DNA of 64,000 nt from Glaciecola petra (lineage in GTDB: Bacteria; Pseudomonadota; Gammaproteobacteria; Enterobacterales; Alteromonadaceae): NCBI RefSeq assembly GCF_031846345.1, contig NZ_JAVRHX010000002.1, forward strand, positions 124,001-188,000. Reading direction: 5' to 3'. A program made the translations under genes and the position numbers. Below the pieces are notes generated by a model that saw only the letters and a program-made list of their open reading frames with translations, was not told the DNA's origin and made no database searches. The first letter of the stretch is position 1. Every line of letters starts with the position of its first letter. Positions 54,134 to 61,762 of the stretch are shown piece after piece.

Positions 54134-54967
54134 ATGTTAAATCAATCTCAAATTTCGCACTTCAAGTCTTTTGGCTATGTCACCTTAGAAAAATTCTTTA
54201 GCCTTGAGCAAATGAATTCACTAAAAGACGCGGCAAACAAAATAGTGGACGATTTTGACCCAAACTCAACGCGTTCTGTGTTTTCGACAAAAACTGCCGA
54301 CACCAATCGCGATGACTACTTTTTAAATTCAGGTGATAAAGTGCGTTGCTTTTTCGAAGAAGATGCGTTTGACGAAGAAGGAAATCTACAGCAAGAAAAA
54401 CATCTGAGTATCAACAAAATAGGGCATGCCTTACACACAAAAAACGATGTGTTTTCTGCCTTTAGCCAAGCAGCAGAAATAGCAAAAATTGCACAAGCTG
54501 TAGGGGTTAATCAGCCAGAAATTCGGCAGTCGATGTACATTTTTAAACAAGCCAAAATTGGTGGTGAAATTCGCTGGCATCAAGATGCTAGTTACTTCTT
54601 TACCAAACCTATGTCGGTTGTTACGTTTTGGTTTGCAATTGAAGATGCTACCTTATTGAATGGTTGCTTGCAGGTACATAAAGATGGTGCAAACTTTCCT
54701 TTAAAAGAACAGTTTAAGCGTTATAGTGATGACACCACTGAGTTGGTTCAATTGCAAGACCTTGACTGGCCAGCGAATGAGCAAGCTAATGCCCTGGAGG
54801 TAAAAGCAGGTTCTCTGGTAGTGTTTAACGGAGTCTTGCCGCACTATAGCGAAGCGAATCGTTCAGGTAAATCTCGTCATGCGTTCACCTTGCATATTAC
54901 CTCTGCACAAGCTGAGTACGCCAATGAAAATTGGTTACAAGCCGAACCCACACGAATATATAGCTAA
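54134..54967 (+). CDS. Phytanoyl-CoA dioxygenase (PhyH) family protein
   Basis: 277 residues. Fe(II)/2-oxoglutarate oxygenase fold: iron ligands in IRWHQDASYFF (His-x-Asp) and the distal His in GVLPHYSEANRSGKSRHAF, with the Arg of that motif as probable 2-oxoglutarate anchor. It would hydroxylate a small molecule; family members act on phytanoyl-CoA, ectoine or secondary metabolites. No pathway partner is adjacent, so the substrate is unknown. Confidence 0.85.
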   Translation: MLNQSQISHFKSFGYVTLEKFFSLEQMNSLKDAANKIVDDFDPNSTRSVFSTKTADTNRDDYFLNSGDKVRCFFEEDAFDEEGNLQQEKHLSINKIGHALHTKNDVFSAFSQAAEIAKIAQAVGVNQPEIRQSMYIFKQAKIGGEIRWHQDASYFFTKPMSVVTFWFAIEDATLLNGCLQVHKDGANFPLKEQFKRYSDDTTELVQLQDLDWPANEQANALEVKAGSLVVFNGVLPHYSEANRSGKSRHAFTLHITSAQAEYANENWLQAEPTRIYS

Positions 54968-55059
54968 GCGTTTTTAGCGAAGCTACTGATCGCCGCACTT
55001 TTAACATAGTTGATTGCTTTTTCTTGTAACTGTTCAAATGGCGCCTCAAGACGCAACAT
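54964..55059 (-). CDS. Possible 31-residue peptide
   Basis: Minus-strand frame ATG...TAG, coding LEAPFEQLQEKAINYVKSAA and a short tail. Codon use looks normal and the helix would be amphipathic, but no ribosome binding site was found and the stop overlaps the end of the convergent dioxygenase gene. It could be the stub of a lost gene. Confidence 0.25.
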   Translation of the reverse strand: MLRLEAPFEQLQEKAINYVKSAAISSFAKNA

Positions 55060-55091
55060 TTTGTTGGCTTGGATATTAATTGTAGTGTCAC

Positions 55092-55120
55092 CCCGTCATC
55101 TTCGCGAAAGCGAAGATCTC
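55092..55120. repeat. REP-like palindromic element
   Basis: CGTC followed by the perfect hairpin ATCTTCGC-GAAA-GCGAAGAT (55098-55117) and CTCC. This matches the widespread GTCATNCNNGCGAAAGC-type intergenic palindromes of gammaproteobacteria. No REP-associated transposase is nearby. Confidence 0.6.
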
Positions 55121-55162
55121 CCAATAAATTGAGAAGAGGTTTTCGATAAATTAAATAAAAAC

Positions 55163-55224
55163 TTGCAATATGTGTGTTGGTGATGTATAACACTACAATA
55201 AGTGTGTTGGTGAGGTATAACACT
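55163..55224 (+). promoter_or_regulatory. Promoter and tandem operator repeats of the GntR-ABC operon
   Basis: A promoter with TTGCAA (55163-55168), 17 bases and TATAAC (55186-55191). Over it lies a 24-bp element at 55171-55194, repeated at 55201-55224 with 22 of 24 bases identical and a 30-base period. Each copy holds GTGTT-(9 bases)-AACAC, and the second copy extends to AGTGT...ACACT, like the sites of YtrA-type GntR repressors. Confidence 0.65.
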
Positions 55225-55273
55225 ATGTTATTGCTGTAGCCAATTTAAGTTTCTATTCAACGAGGTGCGGCCA

Positions 55274-55645
55274 ATGGCTCAACAATGGGATGGCGATGTT
55301 CCGATTTACTTGCAGCTTTATCAGCAAGTGATTCGTCGAATACTCGACGGTTATATAAAAGAGGGAGAAGCATTGCCTTCTGTCAGAAATGTAGCTGCAG
55401 AGTATCAATTAAACCCTATTACTATTTCTAAGGCATATCAAATGCTGCAAGAGGAAAACATTGTGGAAAAACAACGAGGCAAAGGTTTATTCATAAAAAG
55501 TGGTGTAAAGTCATTGATCTTGGAGAGAGAACGTAGCAGTTTTTTGGAAAAAGAGTGGCCTATTGTATTGGAGCAAATTGCGCGTTTAAAGCTATCGACA
55601 GAAGACCTACTCTCTGCTCAGCCTAAGCAAGGAGAGCAGTCATGA
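55274..55645 (+). CDS. GntR family repressor, YtrA subfamily
   Basis: 123 residues from the ATG at 55274 (GAGG 8 bases upstream; a GTG three codons earlier is less likely). Winged helix-turn-helix: PIYLQLYQQVIRRILDGYIK, EALPSVRNVAAEYQLNPITI and KAYQMLQEENIVEKQRGKGL, with only a short tail, as in YtrA-type repressors. The next gene overlaps its stop (ATGA). It probably represses this operon through the repeats just upstream. Confidence 0.9.
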   Translation: MAQQWDGDVPIYLQLYQQVIRRILDGYIKEGEALPSVRNVAAEYQLNPITISKAYQMLQEENIVEKQRGKGLFIKSGVKSLILERERSSFLEKEWPIVLEQIARLKLSTEDLLSAQPKQGEQS

Positions 55646-56559
55646 ATCCCTTAATCAATATCACAGATCTTTCTAAGTCTTATGGTAATAAGCATGTGTT
55701 AGATAAGATCGAATTGTCAGTTTATCCGGGCCAAATTTTAGGTTTAGTTGGCCCTAACGGCGCCGGTAAGAGTACTTGTTTACACGCGCTTTTAGGTTTA
55801 ACTAGTTATACCGGCGACATTCAAGTGAACGGGTACTCGCCGAATAAACAGCGCATTAAAATGCTCAACGATGTTGCTTATATCTCTGATGTTGCGGTAT
55901 TGCCTAAGTGGCTTAAAGTCAAAGAGGCACTTGAATATATGCAAGGCGTTCATCCTAATTTTAATTTTGAAAAAGCAAAAGCGTTTCTAGCTAAAACCAA
56001 TATTTCCCAGTCTGCTAAAGTTAAAACCCTGTCTAAGGGTATGGTGACGCAATTACACCTTGCATTAATACTAGCGGTAGACGCAAAAGTCTTAATTCTA
56101 GATGAACCAACTTTAGGCTTGGATATCCTTACCAGAAGACAGTTTTACAAGCATCTACTTGAAGACTTTTACACTGAAGAAAAGTGCATAGTAGTGACAA
56201 CACATCAAATTGAAGAAATCGAAAACATTTTAACTGACGTTGCCTTTATACAAGAGGGACGAATTGCCGTTAATGCAAACTGTGAAGAACTCTTAAATCG
56301 CTATCAATTACTAGCGGTAGATAACGAATTTTTAGTTCAAGCGTCGGCACTAAAGCCTCTTTATATTAACAGTATGATGGGCTTGCATAGCATGCTAATT
56401 GATACCCAAATTTTACCTGAAAATTTCCCACCATTGTCTGAAATGGGCAAAGTGCAAACGCCTTCCTTGGCTGATATTTTTGTGGGCTTGATGAGTCCTA
56501 ATGAAATACAAAACCAGAGTGTCGTATCAGAGCCTAAAACAGAAGGAGAAAGCATATGA
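55642..56559 (+). CDS. ABC transporter ATPase of the GntR-linked operon
   Basis: 305 residues: Walker A LVGPNGAGKSTCLHALLGL, signature LSKGMVTQLH, Walker B VLILDEPTLGLD, and the normal H-loop VTTHQIEEIE, followed by a C-terminal extension of about 80 residues as in YtrB/Bcr-type exporters. It overlaps both neighbours by 4 bases. Such GntR-ATPase-permease operons respond to cell wall or membrane stress in other bacteria; the substrate here is unknown. Confidence 0.9.
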   Translation: MNPLINITDLSKSYGNKHVLDKIELSVYPGQILGLVGPNGAGKSTCLHALLGLTSYTGDIQVNGYSPNKQRIKMLNDVAYISDVAVLPKWLKVKEALEYMQGVHPNFNFEKAKAFLAKTNISQSAKVKTLSKGMVTQLHLALILAVDAKVLILDEPTLGLDILTRRQFYKHLLEDFYTEEKCIVVTTHQIEEIENILTDVAFIQEGRIAVNANCEELLNRYQLLAVDNEFLVQASALKPLYINSMMGLHSMLIDTQILPENFPPLSEMGKVQTPSLADIFVGLMSPNEIQNQSVVSEPKTEGESI

Positions 56560-57482
56560 ATTACCTTCAAATCCTAAGCAGTTTCAAGCGCGAAATCTGG
56601 GAATACAAAAAAAGTTTAGTGTGGACTCCCCTTGTCCTTGCCATATTATTGTTTATATTGCTGGCATCACATTTGTTGGCACTAAACGAGTATCAAGCAG
56701 CTAAGGTTGGTGAATTTATTGCGTTGGCCAGCGAGTTAAATGACAACAGTGCAAGGTCTTTAGGCAGGAATTTTGCTTTTGTACTGGTTATCTTTATACC
56801 TTTTTTATTGATTGCAGTCATTTTGCAAATTAAGTATTTTTTAGCTTGTTTATTTGATGAGCGTCGTGATTTGTCTGTCTATTTTTGGCGTTCACTGCCG
56901 GTTTCAGATGCGCAAACCATAGCCGTAAAGTTTGTGACGGGTGCTTTTGTTATTCCTCTGGTTTTTATTGTTGCAGGGGCTTTATTTATTATTGCCGCAC
57001 TGTTATTGGCCTCTCTTGTGTCAGTATTTGGCGGCTTAGGCCCCGATACCAGCATTTGGACGTTTTTTAGCTCCATAGGAATATTGGGGCCTATTTCGAC
57101 GATATTAATTGGGGTGGTAGCAATCACGATATGGCTTTTTCCGGTAATTACATGGTTGATGTTGGCATCGATGATTGCTCAACGCGCACCTTTTTTATGG
57201 GCGGTATTGCCAGTATTAGCGATTCTTATTGCTGAATTTATTTTTGTTGAAATTTTTGGCAATGGTTCGTTTTTCTTCATTCAAATATTGGAAGAATATT
57301 TTAGACTTAATCCCGGTGATTCAGTGAATATAATGCTTAACAGTGACAATATGATTGTTCAAGCTCCACTCTTTGTTAATAGCATTATTTTTGCCAAAGC
57401 GGGTATTGTTCCAATTGGGATTGGGTGTTTGTTTCTGGCAGCAACATACTGGTTGCGAGTAAATCGTAGTCACGAGGCTTAA
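56556..57482 (+). CDS. ABC-2 type permease of the GntR-linked operon
   Basis: 308 residues with about six membrane helices (WTPLVLAILLFILLASHLLA, LVIFIPFLLIAVILQIKYFL, FVIPLVFIVAGALFIIAALL, FLWAVLPVLAILIAEFIFVE, and a last helix AGIVPIGIGCLFLAATYWL). ATGA overlap with the ATPase gene. Forms the membrane channel of the exporter. The operon ends at a hairpin about 30 bases after the stop. Confidence 0.88.
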   Translation: MNYLQILSSFKREIWEYKKSLVWTPLVLAILLFILLASHLLALNEYQAAKVGEFIALASELNDNSARSLGRNFAFVLVIFIPFLLIAVILQIKYFLACLFDERRDLSVYFWRSLPVSDAQTIAVKFVTGAFVIPLVFIVAGALFIIAALLLASLVSVFGGLGPDTSIWTFFSSIGILGPISTILIGVVAITIWLFPVITWLMLASMIAQRAPFLWAVLPVLAILIAEFIFVEIFGNGSFFFIQILEEYFRLNPGDSVNIMLNSDNMIVQAPLFVNSIIFAKAGIVPIGIGCLFLAATYWLRVNRSHEA

Positions 57483-57511
57483 CACTAACTACAGGCTACA
57501 AAATAGTCTTC

Positions 57512-57548
57512 AGAGCAACCTTACGCGAGAGTGTCGGGTTGCTCTTTT
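57512..57548. terminator. Terminator between convergent operons
   Basis: AGAGCAACC (57512-57520) pairs with GGTTGCTCT (57537-57545), followed by TTTT on the plus strand. It ends the ABC operon and overlaps the end of the convergent EamA gene. Confidence 0.6.
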
Positions 57549-58471
57549 GCTTCAACAGACTTTTTCTCAGGCTTTATCATTAATCCGATTGAAGCCATGA
57601 TAAGTGCCAAGCCCAAACCATGATAGCCAGTAAATGCTTCATCCAGCAAAAATACCGCCAATACCGAAGTAATAGCAGGCCCGCTAGTACCGACAATGCT
57701 TGTGCGCTCAGGTCCAATGCGGTGTATGCCCTCTGCTACTAGTAATGAAGGAATAACGGTACAGAATATAGCAACCGACGCAACTACTGCAAACTGTTCT
57801 ATGTTTACAAATAGCGATTGAATAGGCTGTGTAGCAACAAAGTAAACTAGTATTACAACACTGGCCGCCAGCATTGCAATACTGGTAAACATTTGACTAC
57901 CAACCTGGGTAATAATTGCTTTGCTAAACACCACATAAATCGCAAAAGCGACAGCACTAATGAAAACCAAAAATGTGCCTAACAAGACTTCATCTCCTAA
58001 AGTCTTCAAATCGTGACCAAAAATAATCAAAATACCAGCATATGACATCGCCAACAAAAGCCAGATGTTTTTAGGTAGTTTAGTTTTGAATATAAAGTAA
58101 CTGAGCACTACAACAATAGTCGGAAAGCAAAACAATACAACCCGTTCTAATTGCGCGCTAATATACTGCAAGCCCAATAAATCTAAATAACTAGCAATAA
58201 AATAACCGAGCACACCAAGGCCGCTAATTTTCCATATCCATGCTTTATATGTGACCCTTTTATCTTGTTTTTTCACCCAAAAATAAATAGCCAAAGATAA
58301 ATAAAAAGGCATAGCGATTATCATTCTTAGTGCTATAACTTGTTCACTATTGAGTCCCAGTTCGTAGGCATATTTAATCAATATAGGTTTAAGAGAAAAC
58401 ATGAAAGTGCCGGCCAACGCAAAACACAAGCCAATAATGAAAAAACGAGAAGACGGCGTTGAAGCGTGCAA
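57521..58471 (-). CDS. EamA/DMT family exporter
   Basis: 316 residues, ten membrane helices in two five-helix EamA repeats (FFIIGLCFALAGTFMFSLKP at the start; VFISAVAFAIYVVFSKAIIT opening the second half). Exports small metabolites such as amino acids in related proteins. Substrate unknown. A short cytoplasmic tail (KPEKKSVEAKEQPD) ends it. Confidence 0.88.
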   Translation of the reverse strand: MHASTPSSRFFIIGLCFALAGTFMFSLKPILIKYAYELGLNSEQVIALRMIIAMPFYLSLAIYFWVKKQDKRVTYKAWIWKISGLGVLGYFIASYLDLLGLQYISAQLERVVLFCFPTIVVVLSYFIFKTKLPKNIWLLLAMSYAGILIIFGHDLKTLGDEVLLGTFLVFISAVAFAIYVVFSKAIITQVGSQMFTSIAMLAASVVILVYFVATQPIQSLFVNIEQFAVVASVAIFCTVIPSLLVAEGIHRIGPERTSIVGTSGPAITSVLAVFLLDEAFTGYHGLGLALIMASIGLMIKPEKKSVEAKEQPDTLA

Positions 58472-58585
58472 AAAAGTTCCTGTTGAACATATGATAATGA
58501 ATGGCTGGCTAGCAGCACAGAATGTGTCATTATATCATTAGTAAATTAATTAAGCCCAACTTGGGACAATTAGGTAAAGTTAAAT

Positions 58586-60709
58586 ATGAAGTTGTTCTCG
58601 TTAAAAAAAATAATTGTAGTAATACTAACGCTAGGCTTGATCGTGTTGCTTATTGCACAACTAAGTTTGCCAAGTAAACCAAGTGGTAAAGAGTATATTG
58701 CACTAGCAAAAAAATATGATGTAGAAGTTTTACGTGATCCCCTAGGTATTCCACATGTTTATGGAAAAACAGATGGCGATACCGCGTTTGGCTTAGCTTA
58801 TGTGCAAAGTGAAGACGATTTTGAAACACTACAATCTATCATTATCGCAACTCGTGGAATGCGCAGCGCTGAGGTAGGCTTTGACGCGATTGAAAGTGAT
58901 TTTGTTGTTCAGTTTATGGGGGTTTGGGATACTGTAAACGCCCACTACGATGCAAAAGTACCTGAAAAAATAAAGCTAATTGCCCAAGCGTATGCTGATG
59001 GGGTTAATTTGTATGCGGCAGAAAACCTTGACGCAGTGAGTCGCTATTTGCTGCCTGTAACGGCCAAGGATGTTATTGCCGGCTTTACGTTTAAAACTCC
59101 CATGTTCTATGGTTTTGACAAAATACTTAGCGATGTAGTCAATGGTAATTTACTTATTGCAGAAGCATCTGAGAATTCGGTACCAATTGGGAGCCAAGGT
59201 ATTGCAATTGCACCGCATCGTTCGGCTGAGGGACAAACTCACTTGCTAATTAATAGTCATCAACCGCTTACTGGTCCTGTCGCGTGGTATGAAGCGCGTT
59301 TAAATAGTGAAGAAGGTTGGAATATGGCGGGCTCAACCTTTCCAGGAGCGCCAGTTATTATTCATGGCCATAATGAGAGTCTTGGTTGGGCCAATACTGT
59401 AAATAAGCCTGACTTAGTCGACGTGTATCAATTAAACATCAATCCAGACAATGATAATCAGTATTTATTGGACGGGAAATGGACAGACTTTTCGGTAAAA
59501 ACAGCCAAGTTAACAGTGAAATTACTAGGACCCATAAGGTGGACCTTCAATAAAGATATTAAAATTAGCCAACATGGGCCCGTTATGGAAACCGAGCATG
59601 GTTTGTTTGCTATGCGTTGGGCCGGCATGAACGAGGTAAGAACCCTTGAATTTATGCTGGATGCCAATAAAGCGAAAAACATAAACGAATTTGAAGCCGC
59701 GATTAAATTAAAAGCCATGCCAAGCATCAATTTTGTCTACGCGGATAAAGACGGCAACATAGCCCATTATTACAACGCTCAATTTCCAAAACGCAGCGTT
59801 GAAGCAGATTGGCTAGATGTTTTGCCAGGTGACCGTTCAAATCTTATATGGAATGAATATCATGATTTTACCCTCATGCCTAAGACCCATAATCCTGTAT
59901 CGGGGTTAGTATACAACGCAAATAATCCTCCGTGGCAGGCCACCGATGGTGCTGACGACGCCAAGGTATCTGATTATCCCGCTTCAATGGGGATAGAAAG
60001 CTTTGTTACTAATCGCGCTTTACAAATAGAAGCTCTCTTTGCTACACAAGAAAAGATATCTATGCAAGCACTTAAAGAGGCCAAGTATGATTTGTCTTAT
60101 CATCCTCAATCAAATCAAATTCGGCATTTTAGCGCATGGCTTGCTGAGCAAAAAGACAGTGCTTATAGCACACTTGAGGCAGAAGCTTTAAGTGCCCTGC
60201 GCAAGTGGAACCTTTCTACTCATAAGGACAATGAGCAAGCAGCTCTTGCAGTTATGACCTTGGAGCCAGTGCAAACAGGCCGAGGCAAAAAAGTGAGTTT
60301 TGACGATACCACATTGGCCTTTAAAACAGCCGTGTCTAAATTAGTAAAATATCATGGCAGTTTTGAGGTGCCTTATGGCGAGGTTTTTCGTTTAAAGCGT
60401 GGCAATAAAAACCTAGCGATGAGTGGTGGCCCAGATATTTTAAGGGCAGTTTATGGTCAAGAGATGGACGAAAATGGACAGATTGAGAATATAGCCGGTG
60501 ATGGTTTTATGATGTTTGTTTCGTGGGATAAAAATGGCCTGGTAAGCTCTGAGGCGATCCATCAATATGGCGCTGCGACCGACTTACAAGACTCCCCTCA
60601 TTATAATGACCAAATGGAAATGTTTGTTGATCATAAAGAGCGAAGAGTATTGTTTGAGCGTGAAGAAGTCGAGAAACAGGCTAAGCGGCGATATCGACCT
60701 GGCCAATGA
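58586..60709 (+). CDS. Penicillin acylase/AHL acylase family (Ntn hydrolase)
   Basis: 707 residues: a membrane anchor or signal (KKIIVVILTLGLIVLLIAQL), an alpha chain (VEVLRDPLGIPHVYGKTDGD), and a beta chain that would begin at Ser203 in SVPIGSQGIAIAP after self-cleavage. This is the place of the usual GSN start; Gly-Ser is kept but Asn is replaced by Gln. Downstream landmarks fit: SHQPLTGPVAWYEARL, GSTFPGAPVIIHGHNESLGW, ANTVNKPDLVDVYQ. Relatives remove side chains from acyl-homoserine lactones, penicillins or cyclic lipopeptides. The substrate is not decided by sequence. It is convergent with and directly abuts the AEC transporter gene. Confidence 0.88.
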   Translation: MKLFSLKKIIVVILTLGLIVLLIAQLSLPSKPSGKEYIALAKKYDVEVLRDPLGIPHVYGKTDGDTAFGLAYVQSEDDFETLQSIIIATRGMRSAEVGFDAIESDFVVQFMGVWDTVNAHYDAKVPEKIKLIAQAYADGVNLYAAENLDAVSRYLLPVTAKDVIAGFTFKTPMFYGFDKILSDVVNGNLLIAEASENSVPIGSQGIAIAPHRSAEGQTHLLINSHQPLTGPVAWYEARLNSEEGWNMAGSTFPGAPVIIHGHNESLGWANTVNKPDLVDVYQLNINPDNDNQYLLDGKWTDFSVKTAKLTVKLLGPIRWTFNKDIKISQHGPVMETEHGLFAMRWAGMNEVRTLEFMLDANKAKNINEFEAAIKLKAMPSINFVYADKDGNIAHYYNAQFPKRSVEADWLDVLPGDRSNLIWNEYHDFTLMPKTHNPVSGLVYNANNPPWQATDGADDAKVSDYPASMGIESFVTNRALQIEALFATQEKISMQALKEAKYDLSYHPQSNQIRHFSAWLAEQKDSAYSTLEAEALSALRKWNLSTHKDNEQAALAVMTLEPVQTGRGKKVSFDDTTLAFKTAVSKLVKYHGSFEVPYGEVFRLKRGNKNLAMSGGPDILRAVYGQEMDENGQIENIAGDGFMMFVSWDKNGLVSSEAIHQYGAATDLQDSPHYNDQMEMFVDHKERRVLFEREEVEKQAKRRYRPGQ

Positions 60710-61654
60710 TTATAAAAATGCACTGATCAAAATAAACCCAAGCAAGGTAAAGGGCACGGAAATCACTGTACTAATAGCAATAATTTGCGCGGCTAATTCG
60801 TGATTTCCGCCAATCTTTCTCACCATAACATAACTAGCTGCCGCGGTAGGGCTGATGGCCATTAAAAAAATCACCATCAAAGGCATTCCTTTAATACCAA
60901 ACAGTATCGCTAACACAACAACAATCAATGGATAGAATATACATTTGATGCTGATACTCAGTATACCTGGAACTCCGTTTTGACGAATAGTAGAAAAGCG
61001 CAAAGCTGCCCCTGTACACAATAGCGCCAAAGGTAACGTGAGTTGTGCAAAATAACCGGCACTGTTGTCAATGATTGCCGGCAAAGGAATTGCAAAAACG
61101 GAGACAAGTAAACCGGCCACAATCGACAATATAATAGGGTTAGTCAAAATATCTTTAACTATCTTGGCATAACTGGTTTGTTTATTCTGATATATGTTAA
61201 GTGCTGCTACAGACAATACATTGTAAATGATGGTCAAACTGCCAAGATAAACTGAACCATAAGCTAAACCTTCACTGCCATAAGCATTTGTGCAGTAGGC
61301 TAAACCAATAATACCCATATTCGATCGAAAGGCGCCTTGGATCACTACTCCCCGATCATCTTTTTGCTTAATTAACCATGGTGCTAGTACCAACATGACA
61401 ACAAATACCAATAAAGTACCGCTGACACCAATAGATATCACCTTTAGATCGGTTAATTGTGTGACAGAACTTTTGCTGATTGTGGTAAATAAAAGAGCGG
61501 GGAGTGCGAAGTTAAACACGAGACCAGACGCTTTTTGCACAAAGGCATCATCAAGTGTACCGTAGCGATATAAGCCGTAACCAAAGCCAATCATCAAAAT
61601 AACCGGGCCAATTACGCCAACAGCAAAGGTAGCAAAATCTATATCTAGGGGCAC
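60710..61654 (-). CDS. AEC family transporter
   Basis: 314 residues with about ten membrane helices in two halves (DFATFAVGVIGPVILMIGFG at the start; ISPTAAASYVMVRKIGGNHE near the end). The AEC (auxin efflux carrier) family in bacteria includes exporters of malate, malonate and other small acids. It is convergent with the acylase gene; the stop codons touch. Confidence 0.88.
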   Translation of the reverse strand: MPLDIDFATFAVGVIGPVILMIGFGYGLYRYGTLDDAFVQKASGLVFNFALPALLFTTISKSSVTQLTDLKVISIGVSGTLLVFVVMLVLAPWLIKQKDDRGVVIQGAFRSNMGIIGLAYCTNAYGSEGLAYGSVYLGSLTIIYNVLSVAALNIYQNKQTSYAKIVKDILTNPIILSIVAGLLVSVFAIPLPAIIDNSAGYFAQLTLPLALLCTGAALRFSTIRQNGVPGILSISIKCIFYPLIVVVLAILFGIKGMPLMVIFLMAISPTAAASYVMVRKIGGNHELAAQIIAISTVISVPFTLLGFILISAFL

Positions 61655-61698
61655 GTTAGTAAAATCTGTCTTATTGGATTAAAGAGTAACTATATACG

Positions 61699-61723
61699 TT
61701 AAAAAGCGCACGATTGCACGCTT
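61699..61723 (-). terminator. Terminator after the molybdopterin oxidoreductase gene
   Basis: On the minus strand AAGCG(T)GCA-ATCG-TGCGCTT is followed by more T bases (TTTAA). A short stem with one bulge and a U-tract; moderate support. Confidence 0.45.
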
Positions 61724-61762
61724 GTCATTGCCTTCATTTATTGCGAGCCTGCAAATACATCA

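Noticed and set aside
54897..55223. 108-codon minus-strand frame before the GntR operon
   Set aside because: Runs through the REP-like hairpin and operator repeats and into the dioxygenase gene; no ribosome binding site or recognisable motif.
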